A stretch of 64,000 nt of DNA from Gloeothece verrucosa PCC 7822 (GCF_000147335.1 NC_014501.1:3346300-3410299); one strand, 5' to 3'. Positions 51,600 through 61,060 are shown, counted from the first letter of the stretch. The notes: generated by a model from the sequence alone, not told the origin. Translations and numbers: made by a program.

Positions 51600-52841
51600 T
51601 CAAGGTTGGCGAAAAATGGCAAAAGCTGAGGTATAGCCATGTAAAAAGGTTCTGCCGCCTACCGGTCCAATTTCCCCGTTGCAGAAAAACCCGCCAATAC
51701 TAATCTTGGGCAGATAGTTTCGCAGCAGTCTAGAATCAAAATTTGGCTTTCCATAAAGCCCTTCTCCCCGCCCTAAACAGGAAAACATTAAGGCCCCTAC
51801 TGCCGGACTAGACTGAGCGGCTTCGCGTTGGTAAGCTTGTAGAAGAATTTCTAAATCTGTGGCCGAAGTTTGAGCATCTCGTAGGTGAAACTGAATGCGT
51901 TGACCATTGCGAACCCGATCCGCGATAGCAATAGCCCCTTGTCTGGGATCGACACCTAATAAATTACGAATTAAAAAATCGCCATGATTGAGTTTAAGCT
52001 TAAACTCATCCCGAGCAATACCGATAAATAGAGATTGTTGGGCTAAGAGCCGGTCTTGCTCACTTAAAGTTTGAATTAAATCTTGTAAAATCGCTAGAGG
52101 CGGACGAGATGTTGATTCATCGTCTGTATCAGTTAATTCAACAATAATATTTCGTTCACATTGACTAATCCGATAGGGAGAGCCTATCGGGCGACAGCCT
52201 TGAGCGACAATAGTTTCTAGAATAATGTCCCCCCACAAAGCTAAGCCGACCGTTCCCTCTCGATAAACAGAAGTATTGTTATCCTTTGAGTGATGATAAA
52301 ACAAGGCCTGTTGAAGTCCCATAGTGGCAGAACTAGCTAACCCACCAATTTTTATCGCGCCTGGATAAGCAAAATCGAGTCCCTCAAGCAGATCACTAAT
52401 CTTAGAGGTGAAGGGATCGCACAGTAAGATAAATTGAGGATTTTGTTCGGGTGAAACGCCGATCAAATCGATCCAAGCTTTAGGTGGAGCATCCAAGTCG
52501 GGTAAATTCTCTCCTTCTAGGTAAAACGGCTGCATCTGCACCCCCGGCAGAGCCGCCACACTGAGACTTAAAGCGGGTGTACCTTCTATTTCTAGAACGT
52601 CTCCTGAGTTGACCCCAATAATTCCACCTCCTCCACAGCCAATTAAAATCGGTAGCGGAAGTTTATCTAAAATTAGAGGAAGTACCCTAGGATAGTCACT
52701 CGCATAAGCTGAAGAAATAAAAACTATCCCTATATTTGGATTAGTTATGGATTGAGTAACCTTCTCCACAACTTCAGTAATAGCGGCTTCTAAAGAAGGA
52801 CGTGTTGATAAAGCGTTGGCCCACTGCATTGGCTTAGTCAT
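51600..52841 (-). CDS. FIST-domain signalling protein
   Basis: This is a 413-residue protein with FIST_N (about 30-220: NIGIVFISSAYASDYPRVLP and LIGCGGGGIIGVNSG) and FIST_C (about 225-395: ALMFSCLGRGEGLYGKPNFD and ISIGGFFCNGEIGPVGG). The CNGEIGP motif is the usual C-terminal signature. FIST domains are thought to bind small ligands such as amino acids and usually feed a kinase or GGDEF protein. No such partner is adjacent; instead it pairs with a GHL10 hydrolase. The same two-gene order is worth checking for conservation. Confidence 0.88.
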   Translation of the reverse strand: MTKPMQWANALSTRPSLEAAITEVVEKVTQSITNPNIGIVFISSAYASDYPRVLPLILDKLPLPILIGCGGGGIIGVNSGDVLEIEGTPALSLSVAALPGVQMQPFYLEGENLPDLDAPPKAWIDLIGVSPEQNPQFILLCDPFTSKISDLLEGLDFAYPGAIKIGGLASSATMGLQQALFYHHSKDNNTSVYREGTVGLALWGDIILETIVAQGCRPIGSPYRISQCERNIIVELTDTDDESTSRPPLAILQDLIQTLSEQDRLLAQQSLFIGIARDEFKLKLNHGDFLIRNLLGVDPRQGAIAIADRVRNGQRIQFHLRDAQTSATDLEILLQAYQREAAQSSPAVGALMFSCLGRGEGLYGKPNFDSRLLRNYLPKISIGGFFCNGEIGPVGGRTFLHGYTSAFAIFRQP

Positions 52842-53261
52842 ATCTTCTGTAGCTTGAGTTTTATCCCAGATGCGGGAGTTATAGCGCGGCTGGGGGTTGC
52901 TGGTGGCTCATTTACTCACCGATTAGCCAGAGCTAGTTGCTGATGCACGGTTTTCTAGAATGAATTGTCGTAAATTTTCGAGTCAGACAATAAGGGTTTT
53001 TTGATCTAAGCTATATCTATTGTCGCATGGTTAAATAGTCTTGTCGAGAAGTGAACCTTTTCCCTTGCTCAACAGCTATCATGGCACTCCGCTTGGTCAT
53101 TAGAGCCGCTAGTTCCCCTTGTCAGGATTTCATGACTTAAACGCCAGTCTAGAAGCTAGAAGTAGGGTGTAATGTAGAGCCAGTTCTGACGAGGGAAGGT
53201 CAAAACCGACTAACATTGATAAAATGTGTGACACGGCATTATTAAATTCATTAGAGGAAAC
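52842..53261. other. Intergenic region between FIST and CP12 genes
   Basis: These are divergent promoter regions of the FIST and CP12 genes. No repeat, RNA or ORF worth naming was seen. A GATAAAAT box at 53218-53225 is a possible -10 for cp12, with no clear -35. Confidence 0.4.
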
Positions 53262-53486
53262 ATGAGTAATATTCAAGAACAAATCGATCAAGAACGCGAA
53301 AACGCTAGAGCCGTATGCAGCACTGAAGGGGCCAACTCGGCTGAGTGCGCTGCTGCCTGGGATGCAGTAGAAGAAGTACAAGCAGAAGCCGCTCATCAGC
53401 GTCAAAAGCATCCTCAGCAAACTTACTTTCAACAATACTGTGATGCTAACCCCGATGCGGATGAATGCCGTATGTATGATGACTAA
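53262..53486 (+). CDS. cp12: CP12, Calvin-cycle regulatory protein
   Basis: This is a 74-residue disordered protein with both redox cysteine pairs: Cys19/Cys29 (CSTEGANSAEC) and Cys60/Cys69 (CDANPDADEC). It also has the central AWDAVEEVQAEAAHQR motif. Under oxidising (dark) conditions the disulfides form and CP12 bridges GAPDH and phosphoribulokinase into an inactive complex. The acidic C-terminal end ECRMYDD would enter the GAPDH active site. This is the canonical form, without a CBS fusion. It has AGAGGAAAC upstream as ribosome site and its own terminator. Confidence 0.95.
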   Translation: MSNIQEQIDQERENARAVCSTEGANSAECAAAWDAVEEVQAEAAHQRQKHPQQTYFQQYCDANPDADECRMYDD

Positions 53487-53521
53487 TACTTCTAACTTTT
53501 TGATCTGTCACTGAACAGACG

Positions 53522-53545
53522 AGCCTGCTCCAGCAGGCTTTTATT
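53522..53545 (+). terminator. Terminator of cp12
   Basis: AGCCTGCTCCAGCAGGCT is an 18-bp palindrome, effectively a six- to eight-bp stem, followed by TTTTATT. It lies 35 bp past the CP12 stop. Confidence 0.8.
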
Positions 53546-53574
53546 ATGAATTTTCAAGAATTTAGCCGAAAAAA

Positions 53575-54168
53575 ATGCAAGACGTTTGGTTTAAATCTTT
53601 AGTTTGGACTGATTATCGCTTGGCAGTATTATTAACGCTTATCCTGCCAATTATTCTTTTAATCTGGTCTTGGAGAGAAAAACTCGAATCGATTTCTAGA
53701 TTATTAATTATTTACTGGCGAGTAGCGAGTTTATTATTAATTACTGTGTATTTGATGATTCCCGGTTGGCAAGTGAGTTATATAACCGGTTTTGCCGCAC
53801 GGGTTCTGATTCCTATTTCTTTGTGGTTTTGGGTGGATTTAAATGATGAAATTAAAGATTTGCCACCCAGTAAATTAAAAACCACTCTCACCTCTTGGCG
53901 TTGGGCGATCACTATTTACACTACTTTAGGTGCGAGTGCCATGATTCCTTTTCTCTCTTGTGCCTTTAATGAAAAAGCCGTCGATACCCCCTTCTGTCGA
54001 GTTTGGCTAGAAGCGCCCTGGCAATTTAGGGAATTTTTTCATCCTAATACCGAGGCCGAAGTGTTAGGCTTTTTCGGTTTGCTCGGATTAGTGGTTTATT
54101 TACTTTACTTTGTCTATTTTGTTTTTATTCGTTTAGCCAAACAGGGACGTATTGCTCTTGAACAATGA
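53575..54168 (+). CDS. DUF3177 membrane protein
   Basis: This is a 197-residue protein with five or six transmembrane helices (AVLLTLILPIILLIWSW, LLIIYWRVASLLLITVYLMI, VLGFFGLLGLVVYLLYFVYF). The conserved FAARVLIPISLWFWVDLNDE and CRVWLEAPWQFREFFHP segments match the cyanobacterial/plastid DUF3177 family of unknown function. It overlaps the next gene by four bases (ATGA), so they are translationally coupled. Confidence 0.85.
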   Translation: MQDVWFKSLVWTDYRLAVLLTLILPIILLIWSWREKLESISRLLIIYWRVASLLLITVYLMIPGWQVSYITGFAARVLIPISLWFWVDLNDEIKDLPPSKLKTTLTSWRWAITIYTTLGASAMIPFLSCAFNEKAVDTPFCRVWLEAPWQFREFFHPNTEAEVLGFFGLLGLVVYLLYFVYFVFIRLAKQGRIALEQ

Positions 54169-54464
54169 ATAATTCCCTTGAAAAGCGGCTAGAACAATAC
54201 ACCCTTAAACGTCCTCAAGAAATTTTGCTAGTCAATATTCAGATTCTTGAGGAAAAAGACCAAATTTTAATCTTTAAAGGATTTTCCAGTTCTTTAATGG
54301 GTGCTACGGCTGCCGATGCCGATGTTCCTCTGATTCCTGAAACGGCGGAAATTATCAGCATTGACCGTCTTCTAAGCCCTTATAATCCCAATAATCCTCG
54401 TTATATCCAAGCCGGACTCTCTCTAGCGCAAATGGAGGAACTCTTGACACAACTTAGCGTCTGA
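54165..54464 (+). CDS. Conserved small cyanobacterial protein, unknown function
   Basis: This is a 99-residue soluble protein, starting in the ATGA overlap with the DUF3177 gene. The segment LIFKGFSSSLMGATAADADVP followed by LIPETAEIISIDRLLSPYNP is strongly patterned. It resembles a conserved protein of oxygenic phototrophs (DUF7734-like). No catalytic motif is evident. Tight coupling suggests it works with the DUF3177 membrane protein. Confidence 0.7.
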   Translation: MNNSLEKRLEQYTLKRPQEILLVNIQILEEKDQILIFKGFSSSLMGATAADADVPLIPETAEIISIDRLLSPYNPNNPRYIQAGLSLAQMEELLTQLSV

Positions 54465-54574
54465 GGCAAAAGAATCGCTAAGTTTAATTGTGCCAAAGAG
54501 TAGATTTTTTATCCCAACTCTGAAATAAAGATATATTCTTAGATGGTAAATACGTCGTGTGAGGAAAACTTAAT

Positions 54575-56044
54575 ATGGTAACTTCTATATATCATAACGG
54601 AAATGGTCGTCTAAATGCGGCCAGCCAAGATCCCGGAAAAGTTAAATCCCTCAATCATCTTTCAGTGCTGCCAAAAATTCCCCTTTTTGGAACCGATGGG
54701 ATTAGAGGAAAAGTGGGTGAGCTTTTAAATGCCCCTTTTGCCCTACAGTTGGGATTTTGTGCGGCGCAAGTTTTAAAAGCCTCGGTAAAAGAGACAAAAC
54801 CCATTATTATAGGGCAAGATTCCCGCAATTCTAGCGATATGTTGGCTATGGCCATGGCAGCCGGGTTAACCTCTGCCGGAGTCGAAGTGTGGCATTTGGG
54901 ATTATGTCCTACTCCCTGTGTGGCTTACTTAACGCGCACCTTAGAGACGATGGGCGGCATTATGATTTCGGCTTCTCACAACCCTCCTGAAGATAACGGA
55001 ATTAAATTTTTTGATCATCAAGGATTAAAACTGCCTAAAGATTTAGCTCAACAAATTGAAAACCTTCTTTTAAACAATTCTATTGATTCTCAAAACGGGT
55101 TAACACAAACTCATTTAGGATGGGGAAAACATTATCAACGCCGCGAATTAATACAAGATTACTTGCAGACCTTGAGGCAATCTTTGCCGGTAGGGGTAGA
55201 TTTACAAGGAATGCGAATAGTGCTAGACCTAGCTTGGGGAGCATCAGTAGAAATTGCCCCTGCTCTGTTTCGCGCTTTAGGAGCCGAAGTGATCTGTTTA
55301 CATGAAAAACCCGACGGCGATCGCATTAATGTTAACTGTGGTTCTACCCATCTCGAGTTATTACAACAAGCTGTCAAAGAATATCAGGCCGACTTAGGGG
55401 TAGCGTTTGATGGAGACGCGGATAGGGTTTTAGCAGTAGACTCCCTAGGGCGAGTGGTAGATGGTGATTATATTCTCTATTTTTGGGGTCAAACCCTTAA
55501 AGCGCAAAAACAATTGCCAGATAATTTAATTATCGCTACAGTGATGGCCAATTTAGGCTTTGAAAACGCTTGGCGCTCTCTTGGGGGTCAATTAATTCGC
55601 ACGGCGGTGGGCGATCAGCACGTTCAAGCCCAAATGTGGGAAACTGGAGCCATGTTAGGCGGCGAACAATCTGGACACATTATTTGTCATCATCACGGTG
55701 TTTCAGGAGATGGAATTCAAACCGCTTTACATCTGGCGGCTTTAGTCCATCAGTCGGGTAACTCTTTAGCCGCCTTAGTAGAACAAAGTTTTCAGCCGTA
55801 TCCTCAAATTCTTCGCAATGTGCGGGTAGAAGATAGAGAACGCCGCTCTAAATGGAAAGAGTGTGAACCCTTGCAAAAGGCGATCACTCTTGCCGAAACC
55901 GAAATGGGAACACAAGGACGAGTATTAGTCCGGGCTTCAGGAACTGAACCGTTAATTCGAGTTATGGTAGAATCCCAGTGTGCCCAATCAGCTAACTATT
56001 GGACAGAACACTTAGTCAAGGTGGTTCAACACCATTTCACTTGA
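54575..56044 (+). CDS. glmM: Phosphoglucosamine mutase
   Basis: This is a 489-residue protein with all four phosphohexomutase domains. The substrate-entry loop is [15 protein letters not shown] (about 36-50). The phosphoserine motif is [20 protein letters not shown] (Ser about 133), the metal-binding loop is FDGDADRVL (about 277) and the phosphate-binding loop is [12 protein letters not shown] (about 455). It interconverts glucosamine 6-phosphate and glucosamine 1-phosphate for peptidoglycan and glycan precursors. The N-terminus has about 30 extra residues compared with E. coli GlmM. It is monocistronic. Confidence 0.93.
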   Translation: MVTSIYHNGNGRLNAASQDPGKVKSLNHLSVLPKIPLFGTDGIRGKVGELLNAPFALQLGFCAAQVLKASVKETKPIIIGQDSRNSSDMLAMAMAAGLTSAGVEVWHLGLCPTPCVAYLTRTLETMGGIMISASHNPPEDNGIKFFDHQGLKLPKDLAQQIENLLLNNSIDSQNGLTQTHLGWGKHYQRRELIQDYLQTLRQSLPVGVDLQGMRIVLDLAWGASVEIAPALFRALGAEVICLHEKPDGDRINVNCGSTHLELLQQAVKEYQADLGVAFDGDADRVLAVDSLGRVVDGDYILYFWGQTLKAQKQLPDNLIIATVMANLGFENAWRSLGGQLIRTAVGDQHVQAQMWETGAMLGGEQSGHIICHHHGVSGDGIQTALHLAALVHQSGNSLAALVEQSFQPYPQILRNVRVEDRERRSKWKECEPLQKAITLAETEMGTQGRVLVRASGTEPLIRVMVESQCAQSANYWTEHLVKVVQHHFT

Positions 56045-56075
56045 TCACTCGAGAATTTTATTGATTTTTATTAAC

Positions 56076-56100
56076 GCTAGGTAGAAACAGTCTGCCTAGC
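56076..56100 (+). terminator. Hairpin downstream of glmM
   Basis: The 10-bp stem GCTAGGTAGA / TCTGCCTAGC (one G-U pair) with loop AACAG lies 31 bp past the glmM stop. There is no U-tract, so it may be a processing or stabilising hairpin rather than a strong terminator. Confidence 0.5.
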
Positions 56101-56275
56101 AAAACTCTATGTTAAATTGGAGTCAAGGTTCACTCCTGCCCGTTTCTCTGGTTGGGTTTTCCTCAAGGGCAAATGTTGCTCTGTGGAACTTAGGTTAACT
56201 CGGGGCGCGAACTTTTTGGCGGCTGCCTCAAGGCAGTCATAATCTCTATTAAAGGTAATCTGGATTCACCTATAG

Positions 56276-56700
56276 TGACATCCTCCCGACGCTGACCCTA
56301 TCGGGTACAGCGCGGGCTTCCCAACCTCACGGTCTGCGCTAGCGCAGTGCCTTCGGCATCAGGCATTTCTAGTTACTTCCTTTTTAGGGTTTTTCGCCAC
56401 TTATCTAGTAGTTCTTGGTACAGACGAAAAGAGATGTTTCTCCCAACAGTGTTACCCCGACAGCCCGACTGCATAGACGTTTTGCTTCCCCAGAGTCCCT
56501 GGGTACTGGCTACCAATCTTTTTTTGGAAGACTTAGACCTAATTACGGTCAAGTTTTTCCCCAAGCACCGCAAACCAACCATTGGTTTTGTTTCCTGCTT
56601 GGAACCCCATAACTTGAGTTGTCAAGGTACTGTACCGTCCCCAGAATTTGGAGGTTCCGACTTTCGCCTACCTTTCACTCTCAATCTGGTCAGTGGTTAG
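56276..56700 (-). mobile_element. Decayed IS200/IS605-like element with omega-RNA-like right end
   Basis: Read on the minus strand, 56365 to 56276 gives GATGCCGAAGGCACTGCGCT, then a GGGAAGCCCGCGCTGTACCC segment ending GTCGGGAGGATGTCA. It has nested hairpins: 56348-56358, the 14-bp palindrome CTGCGCTAGCGCAG at 56334-56347, and CGCTG..CCC/GGG.CAGCG at 56289-56313. This layout matches the structured right end of TnpB-bearing IS605 elements, which supplies the guide (omega) RNA. Upstream on that strand only short broken frames remain (56373-56582 and beyond), with no recognisable TnpB catalytic motif. It is a relic. The left boundary is uncertain. Confidence 0.45.
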
Positions 56701-56713
56701 CTGATAGAATTAT

Positions 56714-56730
56714 TGTACCATATTGGTACA
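56714..56730. promoter_or_regulatory. Operator-like palindrome upstream of the RHH gene
   Basis: TGTACC-ATATT-GGTACA is a perfect 6-bp inverted repeat ending 3 bp before the ATG of a ribbon-helix-helix protein. Such proteins usually bind palindromes in their own promoters, so autorepression is likely. Confidence 0.5.
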
Positions 56731-56733
56731 GAT

Positions 56734-56967
56734 ATGACTGAAAAAGATTTGCACGTAAGACTTTCGACTGAAGAAATGAAAATGCTCTCAAGGTATTGCC
56801 AAAAAACTAAAAGGACAAAGACAGATGTTATCCGTGAGCTTGTTAGATTATTGCCCGTCTTAGGGGCATCGAACCCCCCAAAAGTTAAAAATTATTTATC
56901 TCAACTATTCGAACTAACAAACATGGAAAACCCCAACCAACAGGGCAAAGCACTTCCACCTACTTAA
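56734..56967 (+). CDS. Ribbon-helix-helix (CopG-like) DNA-binding protein
   Basis: This is a 77-residue protein from ATG 56734; an ATG at 56713 would add seven residues but overlaps the operator. The N-terminal MTEKDLHVRLSTEEMKMLSR and TKRTKTDVIRELVRLLP form the beta-strand and two helices of the CopG/Arc fold. The C-terminal half is low-complexity and polar. Similar small RHH genes accompany IS200/IS605-type elements in cyanobacteria, divergent from tnpB, as here. It could repress the element or be an orphan antitoxin; no toxin follows. Confidence 0.7.
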   Translation: MTEKDLHVRLSTEEMKMLSRYCQKTKRTKTDVIRELVRLLPVLGASNPPKVKNYLSQLFELTNMENPNQQGKALPPT

Positions 56968-57001
56968 TTTTTCGCCGCAATTTTTAGCTGAATCGTTAGT
57001 T

Positions 57002-58798
57002 ATGGCACCCCTAAAAAAGAAAAAACGCAAAACTTCTTCTAAAAATCCGAAAAATCAAGCCGAGCAGGTGGACTTCAAAACAAAAATCGCCCAGAAAAGA
57101 CAGGCGAGAGAAGCTCGAAAAAATTTGCTGGGAGCCATATTTTCCTCGATTTTTTGTTTGATTGTGTTCGGAATACCCCTGATGCTTACGGTGGGAGTGA
57201 AAGAAGGAATCATGGTGGGAATAGGAATTCCTATACTGTTTCTCAGCTATAAATATCCTCGTCAAGCCCTGTGGGTATTTTTAATTTATATACCTTTTGG
57301 AGGAACAATAACTTACTCAATCGGTGGTGGAAGTGTCGTTTTACAGCTTGTAAAAGATGTTTTTTATATTCCTGCCCTAATCAAAATTATCCAAGAACGT
57401 AGCCGCAAAAGACTACCAATATTAATCCCCAAAAAAATTAAGCCCACCTTAACAATTTTACTAATATGCTGTTTCCTGACGCTCATGACTGTCAATACAC
57501 TACAGCAATTTCTTCCCGTTTGTGATGAAACTAACCCGGTTTTAATTCAGAGTCCCCTGACAGGAGAACTGATTAAAGCACCCTGTCGAAAAGGGCTAAC
57601 GTTTTTACAAGGATTATTTGGCTTGAAAGTATTGCTCGGTTATTTTCCTTTAGCCTTATGTGCTTATTATTTAATCGAAGATAAAAAAAAGTTGTTTTTT
57701 CTCGGGCGGCTGTTAGTCGTATTAACAATTATCTGCTGTCTCCTCGGATTAGTCCAATACTGGATGCTCAAAAGTGGCCGATGTCTGGGCACACGCAATG
57801 AATCAGGTGTTCAGTTATATAAAGCCAGTTTAGAGGCAAGATGTTTTATCGGCGGCTCTTTATTATATAGCCCAGAGTTTGGACAAATTCGTTTACCTGG
57901 AACTTTTGTATCGCCTTGGCATTGGGGTTGGTTTCTCGTTGCCCATGCGGCTATTAGTTATACGGTTACTTTTAGTGAAATGATTAATTCTTTTCGAGAA
58001 AACTTGCAAAAAACCTCTCTATTTTGGGGAATTGCAGGCTTAATCAGTATGATATTAGTTTTAATTAATGCTATTATTTGTGGTCAAAGACTGGCGTTTA
58101 TTTTAGTGCCAAGTATTTATCTTGTTTTACTCATTTTAAGTTTTTTACTCCTTTCAACAGCCCAAGGTTCCAATCTCAAACAATTGTTTCTTAAACTTAA
58201 ACATCTGATTCCGGTTCTGATCGGAGTGGGAGTATTTATCATTATAGGAGGAGTCGCCGCACTTTCATTTTTTAACCCGGACTTTATACAAGAGCGTTAT
58301 GAGAGCTTTCTAAGTCGTTGGGCAGCTTCTAACCCTTTAGACTTTATGTCTGAACAAATCAATCTTGTTTTAGATAATAGTAGGATTTTCGGCAAAGGTT
58401 TAGGAGAAGCCACATCCTCAGCCCGTTTTCTGGGCGACATATATTTTCTCGAAACTTATCACGCTAAAATTATATATGAAATAGGCGTGGTAGGATTTTT
58501 CGCTTTTATGGGTTTCTTAACCCATTTACTGATGCTAACTTTTAAAGCTTATCGTTCAGTTCGCAACCCAGGAATTGCCAGTTATGGTGCAAGCTTTTGG
58601 GTATTTATGGTGATCATTACTTATTTGCCTTACTGGTATCCTATGGATACTGATCCAGTAGGAGTCTATTATTGGTTTTTTGCAGGAGTAATTTTAAAGT
58701 TACCAGAAATTGATAAACTTGAACTTCCCCTACCCGACAAGGAAAATTCTCAAGGCAAAAAATTAAAATTTAAAAGAAAAAAAATTTCCTGGACTTAA
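57002..58798 (+). CDS. hpsL: O-antigen ligase/polymerase-family protein, HpsL-like
   Basis: This is a 598-residue protein with a basic N-terminus (APLKKKKRKTSSKN) and about eleven transmembrane helices. A large extracytoplasmic loop with paired cysteines follows TM5 or so (VCDETNPVLIQ, KAPCRKG, RCLGTRN, RCFIGGS). The FGKGLGEATSSARFLG and YHAKIIYEIGVVGFFAFMGF region is the conserved Wzy_C/ligase core. In Nostoc, HpsL belongs to the hormogonium polysaccharide locus. It would polymerise or ligate glycan repeats. It leads a four-gene operon with gaps or overlaps of under 30 bp. Confidence 0.75.
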   Translation: MAPLKKKKRKTSSKNPKNQAEQVDFKTKIAQKRQAREARKNLLGAIFSSIFCLIVFGIPLMLTVGVKEGIMVGIGIPILFLSYKYPRQALWVFLIYIPFGGTITYSIGGGSVVLQLVKDVFYIPALIKIIQERSRKRLPILIPKKIKPTLTILLICCFLTLMTVNTLQQFLPVCDETNPVLIQSPLTGELIKAPCRKGLTFLQGLFGLKVLLGYFPLALCAYYLIEDKKKLFFLGRLLVVLTIICCLLGLVQYWMLKSGRCLGTRNESGVQLYKASLEARCFIGGSLLYSPEFGQIRLPGTFVSPWHWGWFLVAHAAISYTVTFSEMINSFRENLQKTSLFWGIAGLISMILVLINAIICGQRLAFILVPSIYLVLLILSFLLLSTAQGSNLKQLFLKLKHLIPVLIGVGVFIIIGGVAALSFFNPDFIQERYESFLSRWAASNPLDFMSEQINLVLDNSRIFGKGLGEATSSARFLGDIYFLETYHAKIIYEIGVVGFFAFMGFLTHLLMLTFKAYRSVRNPGIASYGASFWVFMVIITYLPYWYPMDTDPVGVYYWFFAGVILKLPEIDKLELPLPDKENSQGKKLKFKRKKISWT

Positions 58799-58827
58799 AA
58801 TTTTTGACAGCTAAAATCGAATTTTTT

Positions 58828-59883
58828 ATGACTTATCCCTATATTTCTGTAATTGTACCCACTTATAGACGGGAAGAACCCTTAAAAGATACCCTCAGCG
58901 ATCTTCTCAAACAAGATTATCCAGCTTTTGAGGTGCTAGTAGTGGATCAAACTCCCACCCATACCCCCGACATTCAAACCTATTTAGAACAGCTATCAAA
59001 CCATCAGAAAATTCGATGGTTTCGAGTCAATTGGGCGAGTTTACCGGGCGCCCGTAACTACGGAATCAGACAAGCTCAAGGCGAAATTATTCTCTTTATT
59101 GATGATGATGTACAACTGCCCGAAGGATATTTAAATGCTCACGCTCGTAACTATCTCTCAAATGCCGATATTGGAGGGGTAGCAGGACGAGTTTTTGATC
59201 GCATGAAATTAGCAGATTCTCAAAAAGTTAATTCTTCGGATTCTCCTTATGTGATTGAAGATTTACCCCCTCAAGCTATGGACCCCGGCATCGCTTGGTA
59301 TTATATAGATTTAGTCCATACCATTAAACCTCAACAAGTTATTTCAGCCCGAGGTTGTAATATGTCTTTCCGACGGGAAATATTTACCAAATACGGCATT
59401 GGGTTTGATGAACGATTTCGAGGAAATGCCGTCAGAGAAGAATCGGATTTATGCTTAAGAATAAGAAAAAGCGGCTATAAAATCTGGTACGATCCACAAG
59501 CTTATTTAGTGCATTTAGGAGAAGAAAGCGGCGGCTGTCATGATATCAGTACCCGCTCTCTTCAATACCAACTGACCTTTTATCACAATCATTTCCTGAT
59601 GGCTCTGAAAAATTTAACCTTTAATGAGCAATTGCGTCTTTATGCTAAGTTATTTGATTGTCATGTGTTGGGAAATCCTCCCTGTAATAAAAGCGGTTCT
59701 CCTATCAAAGTTTTCAGCCGAGGGATTTTTTATAGTCTCGGTTTTCTCGATGCGTTGAAAACTCAAATTATGTCTTTATGGAATGACGGACAAATTTACA
59801 GCCGTGAGGAACAAGTTCCCGACTCCAACCCAAACCCTGATGAGTTGAAAGAAAAGAAAAACCATGAAAATATTAGTAGCTAG
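58828..59883 (+). CDS. hpsN: Glycosyltransferase family 2, HpsN-like
   Basis: This is a 351-residue protein from ATG 58828 (MTYPYISVIVPTYRREEPLK); a TTG at 58804 is an alternative. It is a GT-A fold with VLVVDQTPTHTPDIQ and SLPGARNYGIRQAQGEIILF. The DXD motif is FIDDDVQLP (about 89-97), and NMSFRREIF and EESDLCLRIRKSG are in the acceptor half. It is followed by a predicted C-terminal amphipathic region. It overlaps the next gene by 20 bp. Gene order and similarity suggest HpsN. Confidence 0.78.
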   Translation: MTYPYISVIVPTYRREEPLKDTLSDLLKQDYPAFEVLVVDQTPTHTPDIQTYLEQLSNHQKIRWFRVNWASLPGARNYGIRQAQGEIILFIDDDVQLPEGYLNAHARNYLSNADIGGVAGRVFDRMKLADSQKVNSSDSPYVIEDLPPQAMDPGIAWYYIDLVHTIKPQQVISARGCNMSFRREIFTKYGIGFDERFRGNAVREESDLCLRIRKSGYKIWYDPQAYLVHLGEESGGCHDISTRSLQYQLTFYHNHFLMALKNLTFNEQLRLYAKLFDCHVLGNPPCNKSGSPIKVFSRGIFYSLGFLDALKTQIMSLWNDGQIYSREEQVPDSNPNPDELKEKKNHENISS

Positions 59884-61060
59884 TCATACTTATATCGTTG
59901 AACTCAATTGTGAAAAACTGCGAACTCTGGCCAATTTGGCAGACGGAATAGAGGTAACAGTTGTTGTTCCTCAACGTTGGAAACCCGGAGGCGTGCAAAA
60001 TAAAATCATTAAAGCTCAACCCTGGTACGATGGTACTTTTCGGGTTATTCCTATTGCTAATTTAAGTCAAAATAATCAACCTTTATTAAGTTTTGGCACT
60101 GAGATAATAAGCTTATTGCAAGAATTTAAGCCAAATGTTATTCAAGTAGAACAAGGAGCGAAATCTCTAGGCTATGCCCAGTTAATTACCCTTAACCGTC
60201 TATTAAACCTCAAGGCCAAAAACTGTTTTTTTACTTGGTGGAATCTTCCCTATCAAAATAAATTTCCTATTTCTTGGCTGGAAAATTATAATCTTCGTCA
60301 TACCGACGGATTAATTGCCGGCAATCAAGATGCAGAAGATATTCTTAGAGAGCATGGTTACACAGGGGCCGTCAAAGTGATGCCTCAATTAGGAGTCGAT
60401 GAAAACTTATTTAAGGCGCAACAGCAAGCCGAATTAGCCTCAGAATTAGGAATTAAATCCGATGATTTTGTGATCGGTTTTGTTGGTCGCTTTGTGCCTG
60501 AAAAAGGAATACTAACCTTAATTAAAGCATTGTCAGGTTTAAAAGAATTGTCGTGGAAACTATTGCTTTTAGGGCGAGGAGAACTGAAAGAAAATCTTTT
60601 AAAAGAAGCGAGAGAAAACGAAATTCAAGACCGATTAATTCTCACAGAAAGTGTCCCTCATGACGCAGTCCCTCGATATATTAATTTAATGAATGTTCTG
60701 GTGTTACCCTCGGAAACAAATTATCAGGTAAAAACCTTAACAGCCGTTGGATGGAAAGAACAATTCGGACATGTTTTAATTGAGGCTATGGCTTGTCAAG
60801 TGCCTGTGATTGGGTCAAATTCCGGAGAAATTCCCTATGTCATTGGAGAAGCTGGCTTAATTTTTCCTGAAGGAGATAGTGCCGCCCTAGAAACTTGTTT
60901 ACGTCAAGTCATTACCCAACCCGAATTCGCTCAAAAATTAGCTCAGTCTGGTTATGAAAGAGTCATCGAAAAATATACTAATAAAGCTTTAGCTAAACAG
61001 CAATTAGAATTTTATCAGGAATTAATTTCAGCCCCCAATAGCCGAGCAATCAAAAAATGA
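59864..61060 (+). CDS. hpsO: Glycosyltransferase family 4, HpsO-like
   Basis: This is a 398-residue GT-B enzyme. The N-terminus is MKILVASHTYIVELNCEKLR. The donor-binding domain has VIGFVGRFVPEKGILTLIKA (about 203-222), LLLGRGELKENLL and the EX7E motif EQFGHVLIEAMACQVPVIGS (about 298-317). The unusual N-terminal SHTYIVELN is shared with HpsO. It overlaps hpsN by 20 bp and hpsP by 4 bp (ATGA), so expression is coupled. Confidence 0.78.
   Translation: MKILVASHTYIVELNCEKLRTLANLADGIEVTVVVPQRWKPGGVQNKIIKAQPWYDGTFRVIPIANLSQNNQPLLSFGTEIISLLQEFKPNVIQVEQGAKSLGYAQLITLNRLLNLKAKNCFFTWWNLPYQNKFPISWLENYNLRHTDGLIAGNQDAEDILREHGYTGAVKVMPQLGVDENLFKAQQQAELASELGIKSDDFVIGFVGRFVPEKGILTLIKALSGLKELSWKLLLLGRGELKENLLKEARENEIQDRLILTESVPHDAVPRYINLMNVLVLPSETNYQVKTLTAVGWKEQFGHVLIEAMACQVPVIGSNSGEIPYVIGEAGLIFPEGDSAALETCLRQVITQPEFAQKLAQSGYERVIEKYTNKALAKQQLEFYQELISAPNSRAIKK

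Noticed and set aside
56347-56700. 117-codon plus-strand frame between glmM and the RHH gene
   Set aside because: It runs antisense through the IS relic and shows no protein-like pattern.
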